Assembly: GCF_030730905.1 (NCBI RefSeq)
Contig: NZ_JAVAMP010000020.1
Coordinates: forward strand, 1 to 61,702
Source of the DNA: Chengkuizengella axinellae
GTDB taxonomy: Bacteria > Bacillota > Bacilli > Paenibacillales > KCTC-33759
Length of the DNA: 61,702 bases
Direction: 5' to 3'
A program made the translations under genes and the position numbers. Under the pieces are notes generated by a model. The model made no database searches, was not told the DNA's origin, and worked only from the letters and a program-made list of their open reading frames with translations. Below are positions 19,589-30,600 of this stretch, piece by piece; position 1 is the stretch's first letter, and every line of letters starts with the position of its first letter.

Positions 19589-19738
19589 ATGCGGGTGATT
19601 ATGACTCTTGCGTGCACGGTTTGTAAACGTAGAAATTATACATCAAACAAAAACAAACGAAACCACCCTGACCGCATGGAGATGAAGAAATATTGCAGCC
19701 ATTGCAATCAGCATACGGTTCATCGTGAAACTAGGTAG
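19589..19738 (+). CDS. rpmG: 50S ribosomal protein L33
   Basis: A 49-residue large-subunit protein starting [17 protein letters not shown] and ending THVHRETR-like (HTVHRETR). C9/C12 and C36/C39 make it the zinc-binding (C+) type, which Bacillus can exchange for a zinc-free paralogue under zinc limitation. GGGAGGTG precedes the ATG. It lies immediately before secE, the usual Bacillales position. Candidate promoters lie around 19480-19550 but none is clear. Confidence 0.96.
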   Translation: MRVIMTLACTVCKRRNYTSNKNKRNHPDRMEMKKYCSHCNQHTVHRETR

Positions 19739-19756
19739 TTTTTGGAGGTGTTTACT

Positions 19757-19978
19757 GTGGCAGTAATTGATAGGATTAAACAAGGTTTTGGTTCAACATT
19801 CTCATTTTTTTCAGGTAGTTGGTCTGAACTTAAGAAAGTGCGTTGGCCAAAACGAAAAGAATTAGTTAGTTATACGATTGTTGTCATATCAACAGTACTT
19901 TTCGTTACGATTTATTTTTATTTACTAGATCTAGGTATTTCTGGTCTTATAGAATTATTATTTGGATCAGAGTCATAG
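19757..19978 (+). CDS. secE: preprotein translocase subunit SecE
   Basis: Small membrane subunit of the SecYEG channel. The conserved amphipathic segment SWSELKKVRWPKRKEL precedes a single transmembrane helix (about 40-62). The 73 residues fit the single-span Gram-positive type. GTG 19757 lies 6 bases after GGAGGTG; the upstream TTG at 19742 precedes that site and is rejected. nusG follows after a few bases. Confidence 0.96.
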   Translation: MAVIDRIKQGFGSTFSFFSGSWSELKKVRWPKRKELVSYTIVVISTVLFVTIYFYLLDLGISGLIELLFGSES

Positions 19979-19985
19979 GATGAAT

Positions 19986-20525
19986 ATGGACATGGACAAA
20001 GGTTGGTATGTTGTGCATACTTATTCAGGGTATGAAAATAAAGTCAAAGCGAATTTGGAAAAACGTGTAGAATCAATGAATATGACAGACAAGATATTCA
20101 GAGTGCTTGTTCCTACTGAAGAAGAAGTAGTGAGTAAGGATGGCAAAAAGAAGACAGTTCAACGCAAAGTTTATCCTGGATATGTCTTAGTAGAAATGGT
20201 GCAAACAGATGATTCTTGGTATGTTGTTCGCAATACACCAGGTGTTACTGGCTTTGTCGGCTCAGCAGGAGCAGGTTCCAAACCATCTCCTTTATTACCG
20301 GATGAAGCAGAATCCATTCTTAAACATATGGGCATTCAGGAGCCAAGCCCTATATTCGACTTCGATATTAAAGATAATATTCGAGTGAAGGTAGGTCCAT
20401 TTGCTGATTTTGTCGGAACGATTGAGGACATTATGCCAGATAAAAACAAGATCAAAGTCCTCGTAAATATGTTTGGAAGAGAAACTCCGTTAGAACTTGA
20501 GTATGATCAAGTGGAAAAGGTGTAG
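19986..20525 (+). CDS. nusG: transcription termination/antitermination factor NusG
   Basis: Binds RNA polymerase and modulates pausing, termination and coupling. The NGN domain begins WYVVHTYSGYENKVKANL and includes VRNTPGVTGFVG; the C-terminal KOW domain starts near VKVGPFADFVGTIED. Three nearby ATGs (19980, 19986, 19992) are possible; 19986 has AGGA 5 bases upstream and gives 179 residues, while homologues start at the 19992 equivalent. The frame upstream overlaps secE and is not used. Confidence 0.95.
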   Translation: MDMDKGWYVVHTYSGYENKVKANLEKRVESMNMTDKIFRVLVPTEEEVVSKDGKKKTVQRKVYPGYVLVEMVQTDDSWYVVRNTPGVTGFVGSAGAGSKPSPLLPDEAESILKHMGIQEPSPIFDFDIKDNIRVKVGPFADFVGTIEDIMPDKNKIKVLVNMFGRETPLELEYDQVEKV

Positions 20526-20570
20526 GATCTATCCATTCATATTCAAAATTACAGCAAGGAGGTGTTACGC

Positions 20571-20996
20571 ATGGCAAAAAAGGTGATCAAGCAAGTTAAA
20601 TTGCAAATTCCTGCAGGTAAAGCAAATCCGGCACCTCCAGTAGGTCCAGCATTAGGTCAGGCAGGAGTTAATATTATGGCTTTCTGTAAAGAGTTTAATG
20701 CTCGAACACAAGAACAAGCTGGTTTAATCATTCCAGTAGAAATTTCTGTGTTTGAGGATCGCTCATTTACATTCATCACTAAAACTCCACCGGCAGCAGT
20801 ATTGTTGAAAAAAGCTGCAGGCATTGAAAAAGGTTCTGGTGAACCTCATACAGTTAAGGTTGCTACGGTTAAGCGTGATAAGGTTCGTGAAATCGCTGAA
20901 TCTAAAATGGCTGACTTGAATGCAGCAACAGTTGAAGCTGCAATGCTTATGATTGAAGGAACAGCTAGAAGTATGGGGATTGTCGTAGAAGACTAA
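20571..20996 (+). CDS. rplK: 50S ribosomal protein L11
   Basis: Forms the GTPase-associated centre with L10 and the L7/L12 stalk and is needed for RelA-type stringent sensing. It starts [18 protein letters not shown], with the proline-rich [14 protein letters not shown] linker region. 141 residues. AAGGAGGTG lies 7 bases before ATG 20571; the GTG at 20562 is inside that site. It is followed by rplA. Confidence 0.98.
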   Translation: MAKKVIKQVKLQIPAGKANPAPPVGPALGQAGVNIMAFCKEFNARTQEQAGLIIPVEISVFEDRSFTFITKTPPAAVLLKKAAGIEKGSGEPHTVKVATVKRDKVREIAESKMADLNAATVEAAMLMIEGTARSMGIVVED

Positions 20997-21058
20997 TTTC
21001 GTTTTTTAAATTCGTGGGAGGATTATCCGTTAGTACCACAATAGGAGGAAAAGTCATC

Positions 21059-21751
21059 ATGGCTAAAAAAGGTAAAAAGTATGTTGAAGCTGCTAAATTG
21101 ATCGATAGTGAAAAACTATATGAATCAGCAGAAGCGGTTGAATTAGTGAAAAAAACAGCAACTGCTAAGTTTGATGAAACAGTTGAAGTAGCGATTCGTT
21201 TAGGTGCTGACCCTAAAAAACAAGACCAAGCTGTACGTGGAGTAACTGTACTACCACACGGTACTGGTAATACTAAAACAGTATTAGTTTTTGCAAAAGG
21301 TGAAAAAGCAAAAGAAGCAGAAGCTGCTGGTGCTGACTTTGTTGGAGATCAAGATATGATCAACAAAATCCAACAAGGATGGTTTGGATTTGATGTTTGT
21401 GTGGCTACACCTGATATGATGAGTGAGGTTGGTAAATTAGGTCGTTTACTAGGTGGTAAAGGTCTAATGCCAAATCCGAAAGCAGGTACAGTAACTTTTG
21501 ATGTTGAGAAAGCAGTGAAGGAAATCAAAGCTGGTAAAATAGAATTCCGCTTAAATAAACAAGGTCAAATTCATGCTCCAATTGGGAAAGCATCATTCAG
21601 TGCTGAGCAACTTAATGAAAACCTTGGTTCTTTAATGAATTCATTGTTGAGAGCTAAGCCTGCATCTGCAAAAGGGACTTATTTAAGACATGTCTCAATC
21701 TCTTCAACTATGGGTCCTGGTGTGAAAGTGAGTACACAAGCTTACAAATAA
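21059..21751 (+). CDS. rplA: 50S ribosomal protein L1
   Basis: L1 stalk protein that assists release of deacylated tRNA and can repress its own mRNA in many bacteria. It starts [16 protein letters not shown] and contains the signature [12 protein letters not shown]. 230 residues. GGAGG lies 10 bases before ATG 21059; the longer frame from 21014 is unlikely. The 3' side leads into the L10 leader. Confidence 0.98.
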   Translation: MAKKGKKYVEAAKLIDSEKLYESAEAVELVKKTATAKFDETVEVAIRLGADPKKQDQAVRGVTVLPHGTGNTKTVLVFAKGEKAKEAEAAGADFVGDQDMINKIQQGWFGFDVCVATPDMMSEVGKLGRLLGGKGLMPNPKAGTVTFDVEKAVKEIKAGKIEFRLNKQGQIHAPIGKASFSAEQLNENLGSLMNSLLRAKPASAKGTYLRHVSISSTMGPGVKVSTQAYK

Positions 21752-21779
21752 TTGCTAGCAATAGGAATTGAATGTGATC

Positions 21780-21808
21780 TTGACATGTACTGATTCATTT
21801 GATAACCT
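21780..21808 (+). promoter_or_regulatory. candidate promoter for rplJ-rplL
   Basis: A perfect -35 TTGACA (21780-21785) is followed after 17 bases by TAACCT (21803-21808), a weak -10. Position just upstream of the L10 leader is sensible. The -10 is not consensus, hence moderate confidence. Confidence 0.5.
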
Positions 21809-21843
21809 AGAACCTATTGAAATGAAATAAACATGAATATATT

Positions 21844-21966
21844 GATCCGTAGACAGCTGGTGCCATTATGGCTTAATATCCCGCCGAGGTGATGTGATAA
21901 ATTGAAATTTCTTGTCATTGAAATTTACATTATCCTGCCTTCGTAAAGTGTCTACGAAGGTTTTTC
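21844..21966 (+). promoter_or_regulatory. L10 (rplJ-rplL) autoregulatory leader with attenuator
   Basis: The segment at 21848-21892 contains the conserved GTAGACAGCTGGTGCC and CCGCCGAGGTGATG parts of the L10(L12)4-binding leader. An intrinsic terminator follows: CCTTCGTA (21938-21945) pairs with TACGAAGG (21953-21960), then a T run. Part of the GTAGACA stretch is complementary to GTGTCTAC in the terminator (about 21948-21956), so an antiterminator can form. Excess L10 should cause attenuation. Confidence 0.92.
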
Positions 21967-22020
21967 TTATGATATAGGGGTTTTATTGAATTCCATATTT
22001 AAAGAAAATCTATCGTTAAG

Positions 22021-22054
22021 AAGGATTCGACGACATCTTTGAGAATGTCATCGA
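22021..22054 (+). promoter_or_regulatory. shared hairpin motif, copy 1 (before rplJ)
   Basis: TCGACGACAT (22027-22036) pairs with ATGTCATCGA (22045-22054) with one mismatch and an 8-base loop. The string AAGGATTCGACGACATCTT (22021-22039) recurs identically at 24016-24034 before rpoB. Function unknown; an RNA processing or regulatory hairpin is possible. Confidence 0.7.
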
Positions 22055-22088
22055 CAAGTTAAATTTAACTTAATTGGAGGTGTGAAAT

Positions 22089-22604
22089 TTGGCCAACGCA
22101 CAGGTACTTGAGCAAAAGCAACAAGTTGTTGCTGAAGTGAAAGAAAAATTAGAAACAAATGCTTGTACAGTTGTTGCAGATTATCGTGGGTTAAATGTTA
22201 CAGATGTAACTGAACTTAGAAAATCTCTTCGTGAAGCAGGCGTGGAATTCAGTGTTATCAAAAACACTCTAGCTAGACGTGCGACGAAAGGTTCAGAGCT
22301 TGAAAGCTTAAGTGAACATTTTGTCGGTCCTACTGCAGTAGCGTTTAGTAAAGAGGACGTTATTGCACCGGCTAAAATTTTATCAGACTTTGCTAAAAAG
22401 AATGATAACCTAAAAATTAAAGCGGGTGTACTAGAAGGTGAAGTTGTTAGTGTAGATCAAATCAATGAGTTAGCTTCCCTACCATCAAGAGAAGGTCTAC
22501 TTTCTATGTTGCTTAGCGTTCTTCAAGCTCCAGTTCGCAACTTTGCACTTGCTGTTAAAGCAGTTGCAGATAAAGACGAAAACGGAGAAGCACAAGAAGC
22601 TTAA
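22089..22604 (+). CDS. rplJ: 50S ribosomal protein L10
   Basis: Stalk base protein that anchors L7/L12 dimers through its C-terminal helix. It has [19 protein letters not shown] and GPTAVAFS typical of L10. 171 residues. It uses a TTG start with GGAGGTG upstream. Regulated by the leader upstream and followed by rplL. Confidence 0.98.
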   Translation: MANAQVLEQKQQVVAEVKEKLETNACTVVADYRGLNVTDVTELRKSLREAGVEFSVIKNTLARRATKGSELESLSEHFVGPTAVAFSKEDVIAPAKILSDFAKKNDNLKIKAGVLEGEVVSVDQINELASLPSREGLLSMLLSVLQAPVRNFALAVKAVADKDENGEAQEA

Positions 22605-22646
22605 TATAATTTAAAAAAATTAAAATAAAATAATGGAGGTTTACTC

Positions 22647-23012
22647 ATGAGTCAAGAACAAATTTTAGAAGCGATTAAAGGTATGAGTGTCTTAGAATTA
22701 AACGATCTTGTTAAAGCGATCGAAGAAGAATTTGGTGTTACTGCTGCTGCACCAGTTGCAGTTGTTGGTGGTGCTGCTGGTGGCGATGCTGCTGCAGAAC
22801 AAACTGAATTTGATGTAATCCTAACTAGCGCTGGTTCATCTAAAATCAATGTAATTAAAGCAGTTCGTGAAGCAACTGGTTTAGGATTAAAGGAAGCAAA
22901 AGCATTAGTTGATGGTGCTCCTACTCCTATTAAAGAGGGCGTATCTAAAGATGATGCAGAAGCTCTTAAAGGTAAACTTGAAGAAGCTGGTGCTTCTGTA
23001 GAAATGAAGTAG
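22647..23012 (+). CDS. rplL: 50S ribosomal protein L7/L12
   Basis: Flexible stalk protein recruiting translation factors. It has an N-terminal dimerization region, an Ala/Gly-rich hinge ([18 protein letters not shown]) and a C-terminal domain with [20 protein letters not shown]. 121 residues. TGGAGG precedes the ATG. A terminator follows at 23025. Confidence 0.98.
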   Translation: MSQEQILEAIKGMSVLELNDLVKAIEEEFGVTAAAPVAVVGGAAGGDAAAEQTEFDVILTSAGSSKINVIKAVREATGLGLKEAKALVDGAPTPIKEGVSKDDAEALKGKLEEAGASVEMK

Positions 23013-23024
23013 AACTTCTTAGAA

Positions 23025-23060
23025 TCCCCCCCTGGAATATTTTCGAGGGGGTTTTCTTTT
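23025..23060 (+). terminator. terminator after rplL
   Basis: CCCCC...GAA pairs with TTCGAGGGGG around a short AT loop, followed by TTTTCTTTT. It separates rplL from the methyltransferase gene. Confidence 0.85.
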
Positions 23061-23066
23061 ATGAGG

Positions 23067-23086
23067 CATCTTCGAAAAGTCACCGG
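23067..23086 (+). promoter_or_regulatory. shared hairpin motif, copy 2 (weak, before methyltransferase)
   Basis: CATCTTCGAAAAGTCACCG matches 17 of 19 positions of CATCTTCGGAAAGTCATCG at 24029-24047. The long 5' arm seen in the other two copies is missing, so this may be a decayed relative or chance. Confidence 0.35.
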
Positions 23087-23120
23087 TAGAGGATTTTCTT
23101 ATTATGAAAGGAAGAGTGTG

Positions 23121-23723
23121 ATGGGTGAGCAGTATTTCACGCAGGATCCTTCTGTAGAAAGTAATCGACAAAAGATTCAATTGTCACTCAGAGGCAAAGA
23201 ATTAAAATTTTACACTGATAATGGTGTGTTTTCTAAAAATATGATTGATTATGGCTCTAAACTGCTCATTGAGCATATGGAAATTCCAAGTAGTGGTAAG
23301 ATTTTAGATGTAGGTTGTGGATATGGGCCTATTGGATTATGTGCAGCTTCAATTGAAAAAAGTTGCAATGTTACAATGATAGATGTTAATGAGAGAGCGA
23401 TTGGACTTGCTAAAGAGAACGCAGTACTTAACCACATCTCTAATGTAGAAATATATCGAAGTGACATTTATAATCGTTTAGAGGCTGGTCAAAAATATGA
23501 TGTGATCCTAACGAATCCACCTATTCGAGCTGGGAAAGAAGTTGTACATTCTATTTTTTCAGGTGCTGTTGAAAGGTTGAATGATGGTGGTTTACTATGG
23601 GTAGTTATACAAAAGAAACAGGGGGCTCCTTCAGCGTTTGAGAAGCTGGAAAGTTTATTTTCAACAGTTGAGGAAGTTTCGAAGAAAAAAGGATATAAAA
23701 TATTTAAAGCGATAAACGTATAA
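23121..23723 (+). CDS. class I SAM-dependent methyltransferase, RsmC-like (YbxB)
   Basis: Resembles 16S rRNA guanine-N2 methyltransferases. The SAM-binding glycine motif is LDVGCGYGPIGL, the acidic motif MIDVNE follows, and the catalytic motif is NPPIRAGK in place of NPPF. ATG 23121 with AAAGGAAG upstream gives 200 residues starting MGEQYFTQDPS; the frame open from 23061 runs through the terminator region. It is the usual rplL-rpoB neighbour in Bacillales. Exact target base is inferred. Confidence 0.88.
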   Translation: MGEQYFTQDPSVESNRQKIQLSLRGKELKFYTDNGVFSKNMIDYGSKLLIEHMEIPSSGKILDVGCGYGPIGLCAASIEKSCNVTMIDVNERAIGLAKENAVLNHISNVEIYRSDIYNRLEAGQKYDVILTNPPIRAGKEVVHSIFSGAVERLNDGGLLWVVIQKKQGAPSAFEKLESLFSTVEEVSKKKGYKIFKAINV

Positions 23724-23739
23724 TTTTCATAATATTCGT

Positions 23740-23768
23740 TTGACTCTTATTTGTCACTATGTTATGAT
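23740..23768 (+). promoter_or_regulatory. sigma-A-type promoter of rpoBC
   Basis: TTGACT (23740-23745) and TATGAT (23763-23768) with a 17-base spacer, strong by eye. It implies a 5' untranslated region of about 325 bases before rpoB. Confidence 0.78.
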
Positions 23769-23774
23769 AGATAA

Positions 23775-24100
23775 ATGTCAGAATTAAAGTGGGCGTAATT
23801 TCTTTAGTTCATTAAAATGTCAAGAAAATATTCATGAATATTTTTTTCTCTAATGACGTATAATGTTAAGATTTTAGGAAAATCTACATTATATGTATAA
23901 GTGTATCATACGGAGAAATATCTTGGCTACTACAACTTATATTCTGGAAGCTGCCTGAATCTGCAATTTTTAAAAATTTTGCTTGATAGGGCTTTTCTTG
24001 TTTTTCTTAAAGGAAAAGGATTCGACGACATCTTCGGAAAGTCATCGAAAGGTGATTTTGTTATGTTGTTATAGGTCAATTGCATGAGAGGTGAAATAGT
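23775..24100 (+). other. long 5' leader of rpoB
   Basis: About 325 bases without a gene. It holds a possible hairpin GCAATTTTTAAAAATTTTGC (about 23961-23980), a CTTTTC/GGAAAAG pairing, and the strong GACGACATC hairpin (24021-24049). No open frame with a ribosome site is convincing. Likely a regulatory leader for RNA polymerase synthesis, by inference only. Confidence 0.55.
24016..24049 (+). promoter_or_regulatory. shared hairpin motif, copy 3 (before rpoB)
   Basis: TTCGACGAC (24021-24029) pairs with GTCATCGAA (24041-24049) with one mismatch. Inside, TC-TTCG-GA forms a stable UUCG tetraloop. It shares 19 identical bases with the hairpin before rplJ and sits about 50 bases before rpoB. Confidence 0.7.
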
Positions 24101-27100
24101 TTGGCAGGACAACTTGTTCAATTAGGACGACGCGAGCGTAGAAGTTATGCAAGAATTAGTGAAGTGTTGGAGGTTCCAAATTTAATCGAGATTCAAAGGA
24201 AATCATATCAGTGGTTTCTTGAGGAAGGTTTACGTGAAATGTTTCACGACATTTCTCCCATTCAGGATTTTACAGGGAACCTAGTATTGGAGTTCATTGA
24301 TTATAACTTAGGAGAACCTAAGTATACAGTCGATGATGCCAAAGAAAGGGACGTGACTTACGCAGCACCGCTAAGAGTTAAAGTTCGTTTGATAAACAAG
24401 GAAACTGGAGAGGTAAAAGAGCAAGAAGTTTTCATGGGTGATTTTCCGCTAATGACTGAAACGGGTACTTTTATTATTAATGGTGCTGAGCGTGTTATTG
24501 TCAGTCAGCTTGTTCGTTCTCCAAGTGTGTATTTTAGCACAAAGGCTGATAAGAATGGTAAAACAGCCTATACTACAACAGTGATTCCGAACCGTGGAGC
24601 ATGGCTTGAATTAGAGACGGATGCTAAGAACATCATTTATGTTCGTATTGACCGTACTCGTAAAATTCCTGTGACGGTTCTTTTAAGAGCGCTTGGGTTT
24701 AGTTCGGATCAAGAGATTATTGATTTATTAGGTGAAGATGAGTATATTCGCAACACCCTTGATAAAGATAACACTGAAAATACCGATAAAGCGTTGTTAG
24801 AAATTTATGAAAGATTAAGACCTGGTGAACCACCAACAGTTGAGAATGCAAAAAGCTTATTGATTTCTCGATTCTTTGATCCAAGAAGATATGATCTTGC
24901 TAATGTTGGTAGATATAAAATCAACAAAAAACTACATATCAAGGATCGTTTGTTCAATCAACGACTTGCTGAATCATTAATTGATCAGGAAACTGGTGAA
25001 ATTATAGCTGAAGCTGGTCAAGTTGTTGATCGTAGATTGCTTGATTCCATTTTGCCTTATTTGGAGAAAAATGTAGGTTTCAAAGAATATAATGTTTCTA
25101 CTGGAGTTTTAGATGAGGATACAATCCCGGTTCAAGCCATTAATGTATTTTCTCCAATTGAAGATGCGAAAGTAGTAAAAGTCATTTCAAATGGCTACAT
25201 TGAAAAAGATACCAAACATATCACACAGGCTGACATCATTGCATCTATTAATTATTTTATTAATTTATTGCATGGTATTGGGCATACAGATGATATTGAC
25301 CACTTAGGAAATCGCAGACTTCGTTCTGTTGGTGAGCTCTTGCAAAATCAATTTCGTATTGGGCTTTCCAGAATGGAGAGGGTTGTAAGAGAGCGGATGT
25401 CCATTCAAGATACGAATGCGATTACTCCACAAGCGTTGATCAATATTCGTCCTGTCATCGCATCAATTAAAGAGTTTTTTGGAAGTTCCCAGTTATCACA
25501 ATTTATGGATCAAACGAATCCTTTGGCAGAATTGACTCACAAGAGACGTCTTTCTGCATTGGGACCGGGTGGTTTGACTAGAGAGCGTGCAGGGTTTGAA
25601 GTTCGTGATGTTCACAACTCTCACTATGGACGCATGTGTCCAATTGAAACACCTGAGGGACCGAATATCGGATTAATTAACTCTCTATCAACGTTTGCAA
25701 GAGTAAATGAGTTTGGTTTTATAGAAGCTCCTTATCGTTGGGTGAATCCAGAAACTGGTCAAGTAACTGAAAAAATAGATTACTTAACAGCGGATGAGGA
25801 AGATAACTATGTAGTAGCACAAGCGAATGCACCATTAAACGAAGATGGTACATTTACAAATGATATGGTTATTGTTCGTTATAATAAATCTGCTGATAAC
25901 ATTCAAACAATGCCGAAAGCACGCGTAGATTATATGGACGTGTCTCCAAAGCAGGTTGTTTCTGTCGCAACTGCCTTGATCCCGTTCCTTGAGAATGATG
26001 ATTCGAATCGTGCATTAATGGGATCGAACATGCAACGTCAAGCTGTACCATTACTTATTCCAAGATCTCCACTAATAGGAACTGGGATGGAGCATAAGGC
26101 AGCTAAAGATTCAGGGGTTTGTATTGTTTCAAAGCACGATGGCTATATTGAAAAAGTTACAGCAAATGAAATTCTTGTTAGAAGACAAGAAACAATAGAT
26201 GGAAGGGTAGTGAATGGTGATCTAGTTCGCCATAGAATCCATAAGTTTCTACGTTCTAATCAAGGTACATGTATTAACCAACGTCCAATTGTTAAAGCAG
26301 GAGAGCCAGTTAAAGTTGGAGACATTCTAGCGGATGGTCCTTCAACAGAAAAGGGTGAACTAGCATTAGGACAAAATGTTGTCGTAGCCTTTATGACATG
26401 GGAAGGTTATAACTATGAGGATGCTATTCTTTTAAGCGAAAAGCTAGTAAAAGAAGATGTGTATACCTCAGTTCATATAGAAGAGTACGAATCAGAAGCT
26501 CGCGATACTAAATTAGGTCCTGAGGAAATCACTAGAGATATTCCTAACGTTGGTGAAGATGCACTGAAAAACTTAGATGAGCGAGGTATTATCCGAGTTG
26601 GTGCTGAAATTTCTGCCGGAGATATATTGGTAGGTAAAGTTACACCAAAAGGGGTAACGGAACTTACGGCTGAAGAAAGATTGCTTCATGCTATTTTCGG
26701 AGAAAAGGCTCGAGAGGTTAGAGATACTTCACTTCGTGTTCCTCATGGTACAGATGGTATTGTTGTAGACGTGAAGGTGTTTACACGTGAAAATGGCGAT
26801 GAACTTCCTCCAGGAGTAAACCAACTTGTGCGTGTATACATTGCTCAGAAACGTAAGATTTCTGAAGGAGATAAAATGGCGGGTCGCCACGGTAACAAAG
26901 GGGTAATCGCTAGAATTCTTCCAGAAGAAGATATGCCTTTCTTACCAGACGGCACACCAGTTCAAGTTGTATTGAATCCACTTGGTGTTCCTTCACGAAT
27001 GAACATCGGTCAGGTGCTTGAAGTTCATTTGGGTATGGCAGCTAGATATCTTGGCATACATGTTGCTACGCCGGTATTCGATGGAGCTACTGAGGTTGAT

Positions 27101-27649
27101 GTATTTGATACGATGGAAGAAGCAGGCATGCAGAGAAATGGTAAAACTAAGCTTTACGATGGTCGTACAGGAGAACAGTTTGAACGTGAAGTCACTGTGG
27201 GTGTAATGTACATGATTAAACTAGCTCATATGGTTGATGATAAAATTCATGCTCGTTCTACTGGTCCTTACTCACTGGTAACACAACAACCGTTGGGTGG
27301 TAAGGCACAGTTTGGTGGTCAGCGTTTTGGGGAAATGGAAGTATGGGCGCTTAAAGCTTACGGTGCAGCTTATACGCTTCAAGAAATTTTAACCGTAAAA
27401 TCAGATGATGTGGTCGGTCGCGTGAAGACATACGAATCCATTGTCAAAGGGGAAAATGTTCCTGAGCCTGGTATCCCAGAGAGCTTTAAAGTATTAATCA
27501 AAGAGCTTCAGAGTTTAGGTATGGATGTAAAAATGCTTACCGAAAATGAAGAGGAAATTGACTTAAAAGAAGCGGACGATGATGAAGAAGATTCAAATAA
27601 AGACAAGTTAAGCCTTCAAATTGAAGGTGCTGAAGTGAATGTGGATTAA
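24101..27649 (+). CDS. rpoB: DNA-directed RNA polymerase subunit beta
   Basis: Catalytic beta subunit, 1182 residues. The rifampicin pocket [20 protein letters not shown] begins at residue 459; positions equivalent to E. coli Q513, D516, H526, R529 and S531 are Q467, D470, H480, R483 and S485, all wild type. Other core motifs such as GRHGNKGV are present. TTG start with GAGAGGTG upstream; starts [19 protein letters not shown]. The C-terminal acidic tail is typical of Bacillales. rpoC follows. Confidence 0.98.
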   Translation: MAGQLVQLGRRERRSYARISEVLEVPNLIEIQRKSYQWFLEEGLREMFHDISPIQDFTGNLVLEFIDYNLGEPKYTVDDAKERDVTYAAPLRVKVRLINKETGEVKEQEVFMGDFPLMTETGTFIINGAERVIVSQLVRSPSVYFSTKADKNGKTAYTTTVIPNRGAWLELETDAKNIIYVRIDRTRKIPVTVLLRALGFSSDQEIIDLLGEDEYIRNTLDKDNTENTDKALLEIYERLRPGEPPTVENAKSLLISRFFDPRRYDLANVGRYKINKKLHIKDRLFNQRLAESLIDQETGEIIAEAGQVVDRRLLDSILPYLEKNVGFKEYNVSTGVLDEDTIPVQAINVFSPIEDAKVVKVISNGYIEKDTKHITQADIIASINYFINLLHGIGHTDDIDHLGNRRLRSVGELLQNQFRIGLSRMERVVRERMSIQDTNAITPQALINIRPVIASIKEFFGSSQLSQFMDQTNPLAELTHKRRLSALGPGGLTRERAGFEVRDVHNSHYGRMCPIETPEGPNIGLINSLSTFARVNEFGFIEAPYRWVNPETGQVTEKIDYLTADEEDNYVVAQANAPLNEDGTFTNDMVIVRYNKSADNIQTMPKARVDYMDVSPKQVVSVATALIPFLENDDSNRALMGSNMQRQAVPLLIPRSPLIGTGMEHKAAKDSGVCIVSKHDGYIEKVTANEILVRRQETIDGRVVNGDLVRHRIHKFLRSNQGTCINQRPIVKAGEPVKVGDILADGPSTEKGELALGQNVVVAFMTWEGYNYEDAILLSEKLVKEDVYTSVHIEEYESEARDTKLGPEEITRDIPNVGEDALKNLDERGIIRVGAEISAGDILVGKVTPKGVTELTAEERLLHAIFGEKAREVRDTSLRVPHGTDGIVVDVKVFTRENGDELPPGVNQLVRVYIAQKRKISEGDKMAGRHGNKGVIARILPEEDMPFLPDGTPVQVVLNPLGVPSRMNIGQVLEVHLGMAARYLGIHVATPVFDGATEVDVFDTMEEAGMQRNGKTKLYDGRTGEQFEREVTVGVMYMIKLAHMVDDKIHARSTGPYSLVTQQPLGGKAQFGGQRFGEMEVWALKAYGAAYTLQEILTVKSDDVVGRVKTYESIVKGENVPEPGIPESFKVLIKELQSLGMDVKMLTENEEEIDLKEADDDEEDSNKDKLSLQIEGAEVNVD

Positions 27650-27679
27650 TAAAAAAACACTCTAGAGGAGGGTCGCTCC

Positions 27680-30600
27680 TTGATGGACGTTAATAACTTT
27701 GAATTAATGAAAATAGGATTGGCTTCACCGAATTTAATACGCTCATGGTCTCGTGGAGAAGTAAAAAAACCTGAAACCATTAACTATCGAACATTAAAAC
27801 CTGAAAAGGAAGGGTTATTCTGCGAGAAAATCTTTGGACCTACAAAAGACTGGGAATGTCATTGTGGGAAATACAAGAGAGTACGTTATAAAGGTGTTGT
27901 CTGTGATCGATGTGGTGTTGAAGTAACTCGTGCTAAAGTACGTCGTGAACGTATGGGACACATAGAATTAGCTGCACCAGTATCTCATATTTGGTATTTT
28001 AAAGGAATTCCTAGCCGCATGGGTCTTGCGTTGGATATGTCTCCTAGATCGTTGGAGGAGATTATCTATTTTGCATCCTATGTGGTGACAGATCCAGGTG
28101 AAACTCCACTCGAGAAAAAACAGCTGCTTTCTGAAAAGGAATATCGCAGTTATCGTGAAAAATATGGTTTTGGTTTTCATGCTGGTATGGGAGCAGAAGC
28201 TATAAAAAAACTTTTACAAAGTTTAGATGTCAATAAAGAAATTGGTGTTTTGAAAGAAGAATTGAAAACAGCTCAAGGTCAAAGGAAGAACAGAGCAGTT
28301 AAACGATTGGAAGTTTTAGAAGCTTTCAAGAGTTCAGCGAATGATCCAGAATGGATGATTTTAGATGTGCTACCTGTCATTCCTCCAGAGCTTCGTCCGA
28401 TGGTTCAATTGGATGGAGGTAGATTTGCTACTTCAGATCTAAATGATTTATATCGCAGAGTTATAAATAGAAATAATCGTTTGAAAAGACTTCTAGATTT
28501 AGGAGCACCTGATATTATCGTTCAGAACGAAAAACGTATGCTGCAGGAAGCAGTAGATGCGTTGATTGATAATGGACGACGCGGTAGACCAGTTACTGGA
28601 CCTGGAAATAGACCATTAAAATCTCTTAGCCATATGTTAAAGGGGAAACAAGGTCGCTTCCGTCAAAACCTTTTAGGGAAAAGGGTTGACTATTCTGGTA
28701 GATCTGTAATCGTAGTTGGACCTTACTTGAAGATGTATCAATGTGGTCTGCCTAAAGAGATGGCTTTAGAATTATTTAAACCTTTTGTAATGAAAGAGTT
28801 AGTTAGTAAAGGTTTAGCTCATAATATTAAGAGCGCAAAAAGAAAAGTAGAGAAAGTAAGTCCAGATGTGTGGGATGTATTAGAAGATGTGATCAAGGAG
28901 CATCCTGTCCTCTTGAACCGTGCACCTACGTTGCATAGATTGGGAATACAAGCATTTGAACCTATTTTAGTAGAAGGAAAAGCAATTCGTTTGCATCCAT
29001 TAGTTTGTACTGCATATAATGCTGACTTTGATGGAGACCAAATGGCTGTACATGTACCTTTATCTGCCGAAGCACAATCAGAAGCAAGAATCTTGATGTT
29101 AGCGTCAGGGAATATTCTAAATCCAAAAGATGGGAAACCAGTTGTAACACCATCTCAGGATATGGTATTAGGTACGTACTATTTAACAATTGATAATCCT
29201 GAAGCAAAAGGTAGCGGAAGGATATTCAAAACAGTTCATGAAACCATTTCTGCTTACCAGATGGAACACGTGTCATTACATGCGAGAGTTGCAATTCCTG
29301 TAAAGGCATTAAGAAAAGAGAACATAACGGAAAAACAACAAAATGCTCTTTTAGTTACAACGGTAGGAAAAATCATATTTAATGAAACTTTCCCAAGTGT
29401 ATTTCCGTTTATAAATGAACCTACTAAGAGAAATTTAGATAAAACACCAGATGAGTATTATATTTATGAAAAAGGAACAAATGTAAGAGAGTACATCAAG
29501 AGCTTGCCAATTGTCGGTGGTATTGGGAAGGATTATTTAGGGAATATCATTGCAGAGTGTTTCAGAGAGTATAAAACGACACAATGTTCTATTATTTTAG
29601 ATAAAATAAAAGAGGTTGGTTTCACATACTCTACTAAAGCAGGAATTACAATAGCAGTGTCAGATGTTACGGTTCCAGAAGAAAAATATGTACTCATGAA
29701 AGAAAATGAAGATAAAGTAGAAACCGTAATGAAACAGTATCGTCGTGGATTGATTACTCCTGATGAAAGACATGAACGTATCATTGCGATTTGGAGTAAA
29801 GCTAAAGATGATCTTTCTGAAATCTTGATGAGTAAATTTGATAAATTTAACAATATCACCTTGATGGTTGACTCTAAAGCCAGAGGTAATAAATCGCAGA
29901 TTACTCAATTAGGTGGTATGCGTGGTCTAATGGCCGATCCATCAGGTCATATTCATGAATTGCCGATTAAATCTAACTTCCGTGAAGGTCTGACAGTATT
30001 AGAATATTTCATTTCTACACATGGAGCGAGAAAAGGACTTGCGGATACAGCTTTACGTACTGCGGATTCTGGGTATTTAACTCGACGTTTAGTTGATGTA
30101 GCTCAGGATGTGGTAGTTCGTGAGGATAGCTGTAAGACAGATAAGGGATTCTTGGTATCTAAAATACAAGATGGTAAAGAAGTCATTGAAAATCTGTATG
30201 ATCGTATTGAAGGTCGTTATGCATTTGCAACAGTTCGTCATCCAGAGACGAATGAAATTATCGTCAAACGTGACGATATGATTGATGACCGAATTGCACA
30301 AAATATCATTGCTGCAGGGATTGAAAAAATTCAAATCCGTTCTGTTCTAAGCTGTCGTGCTCGTCATGGCATATGTAAAAAATGTTATGGTCGAAACTTG
30401 GCTACTGGTTTTAACGTTGAGATCGGGGAAGCGGTTGGGATTATAGCAGCTCAATCTATTGGAGAGCCTGGAACGCAGTTAACGATGCGTACATTCCATA
30501 CGGGTGGAGTTGCTGGAGATGATATTACTCAAGGTTTACCTCGTATTCAGGAATTATTTGAAGCTAGAAACCCTAAAGGTCAAGCGCTCATCTCTGAAAT

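Noticed and set aside
22652-23083. Minus-strand 143-codon frame opposite rplL
   Set aside because: Ala/Ser-rich composition is the complement of rplL and no ribosome site is present.
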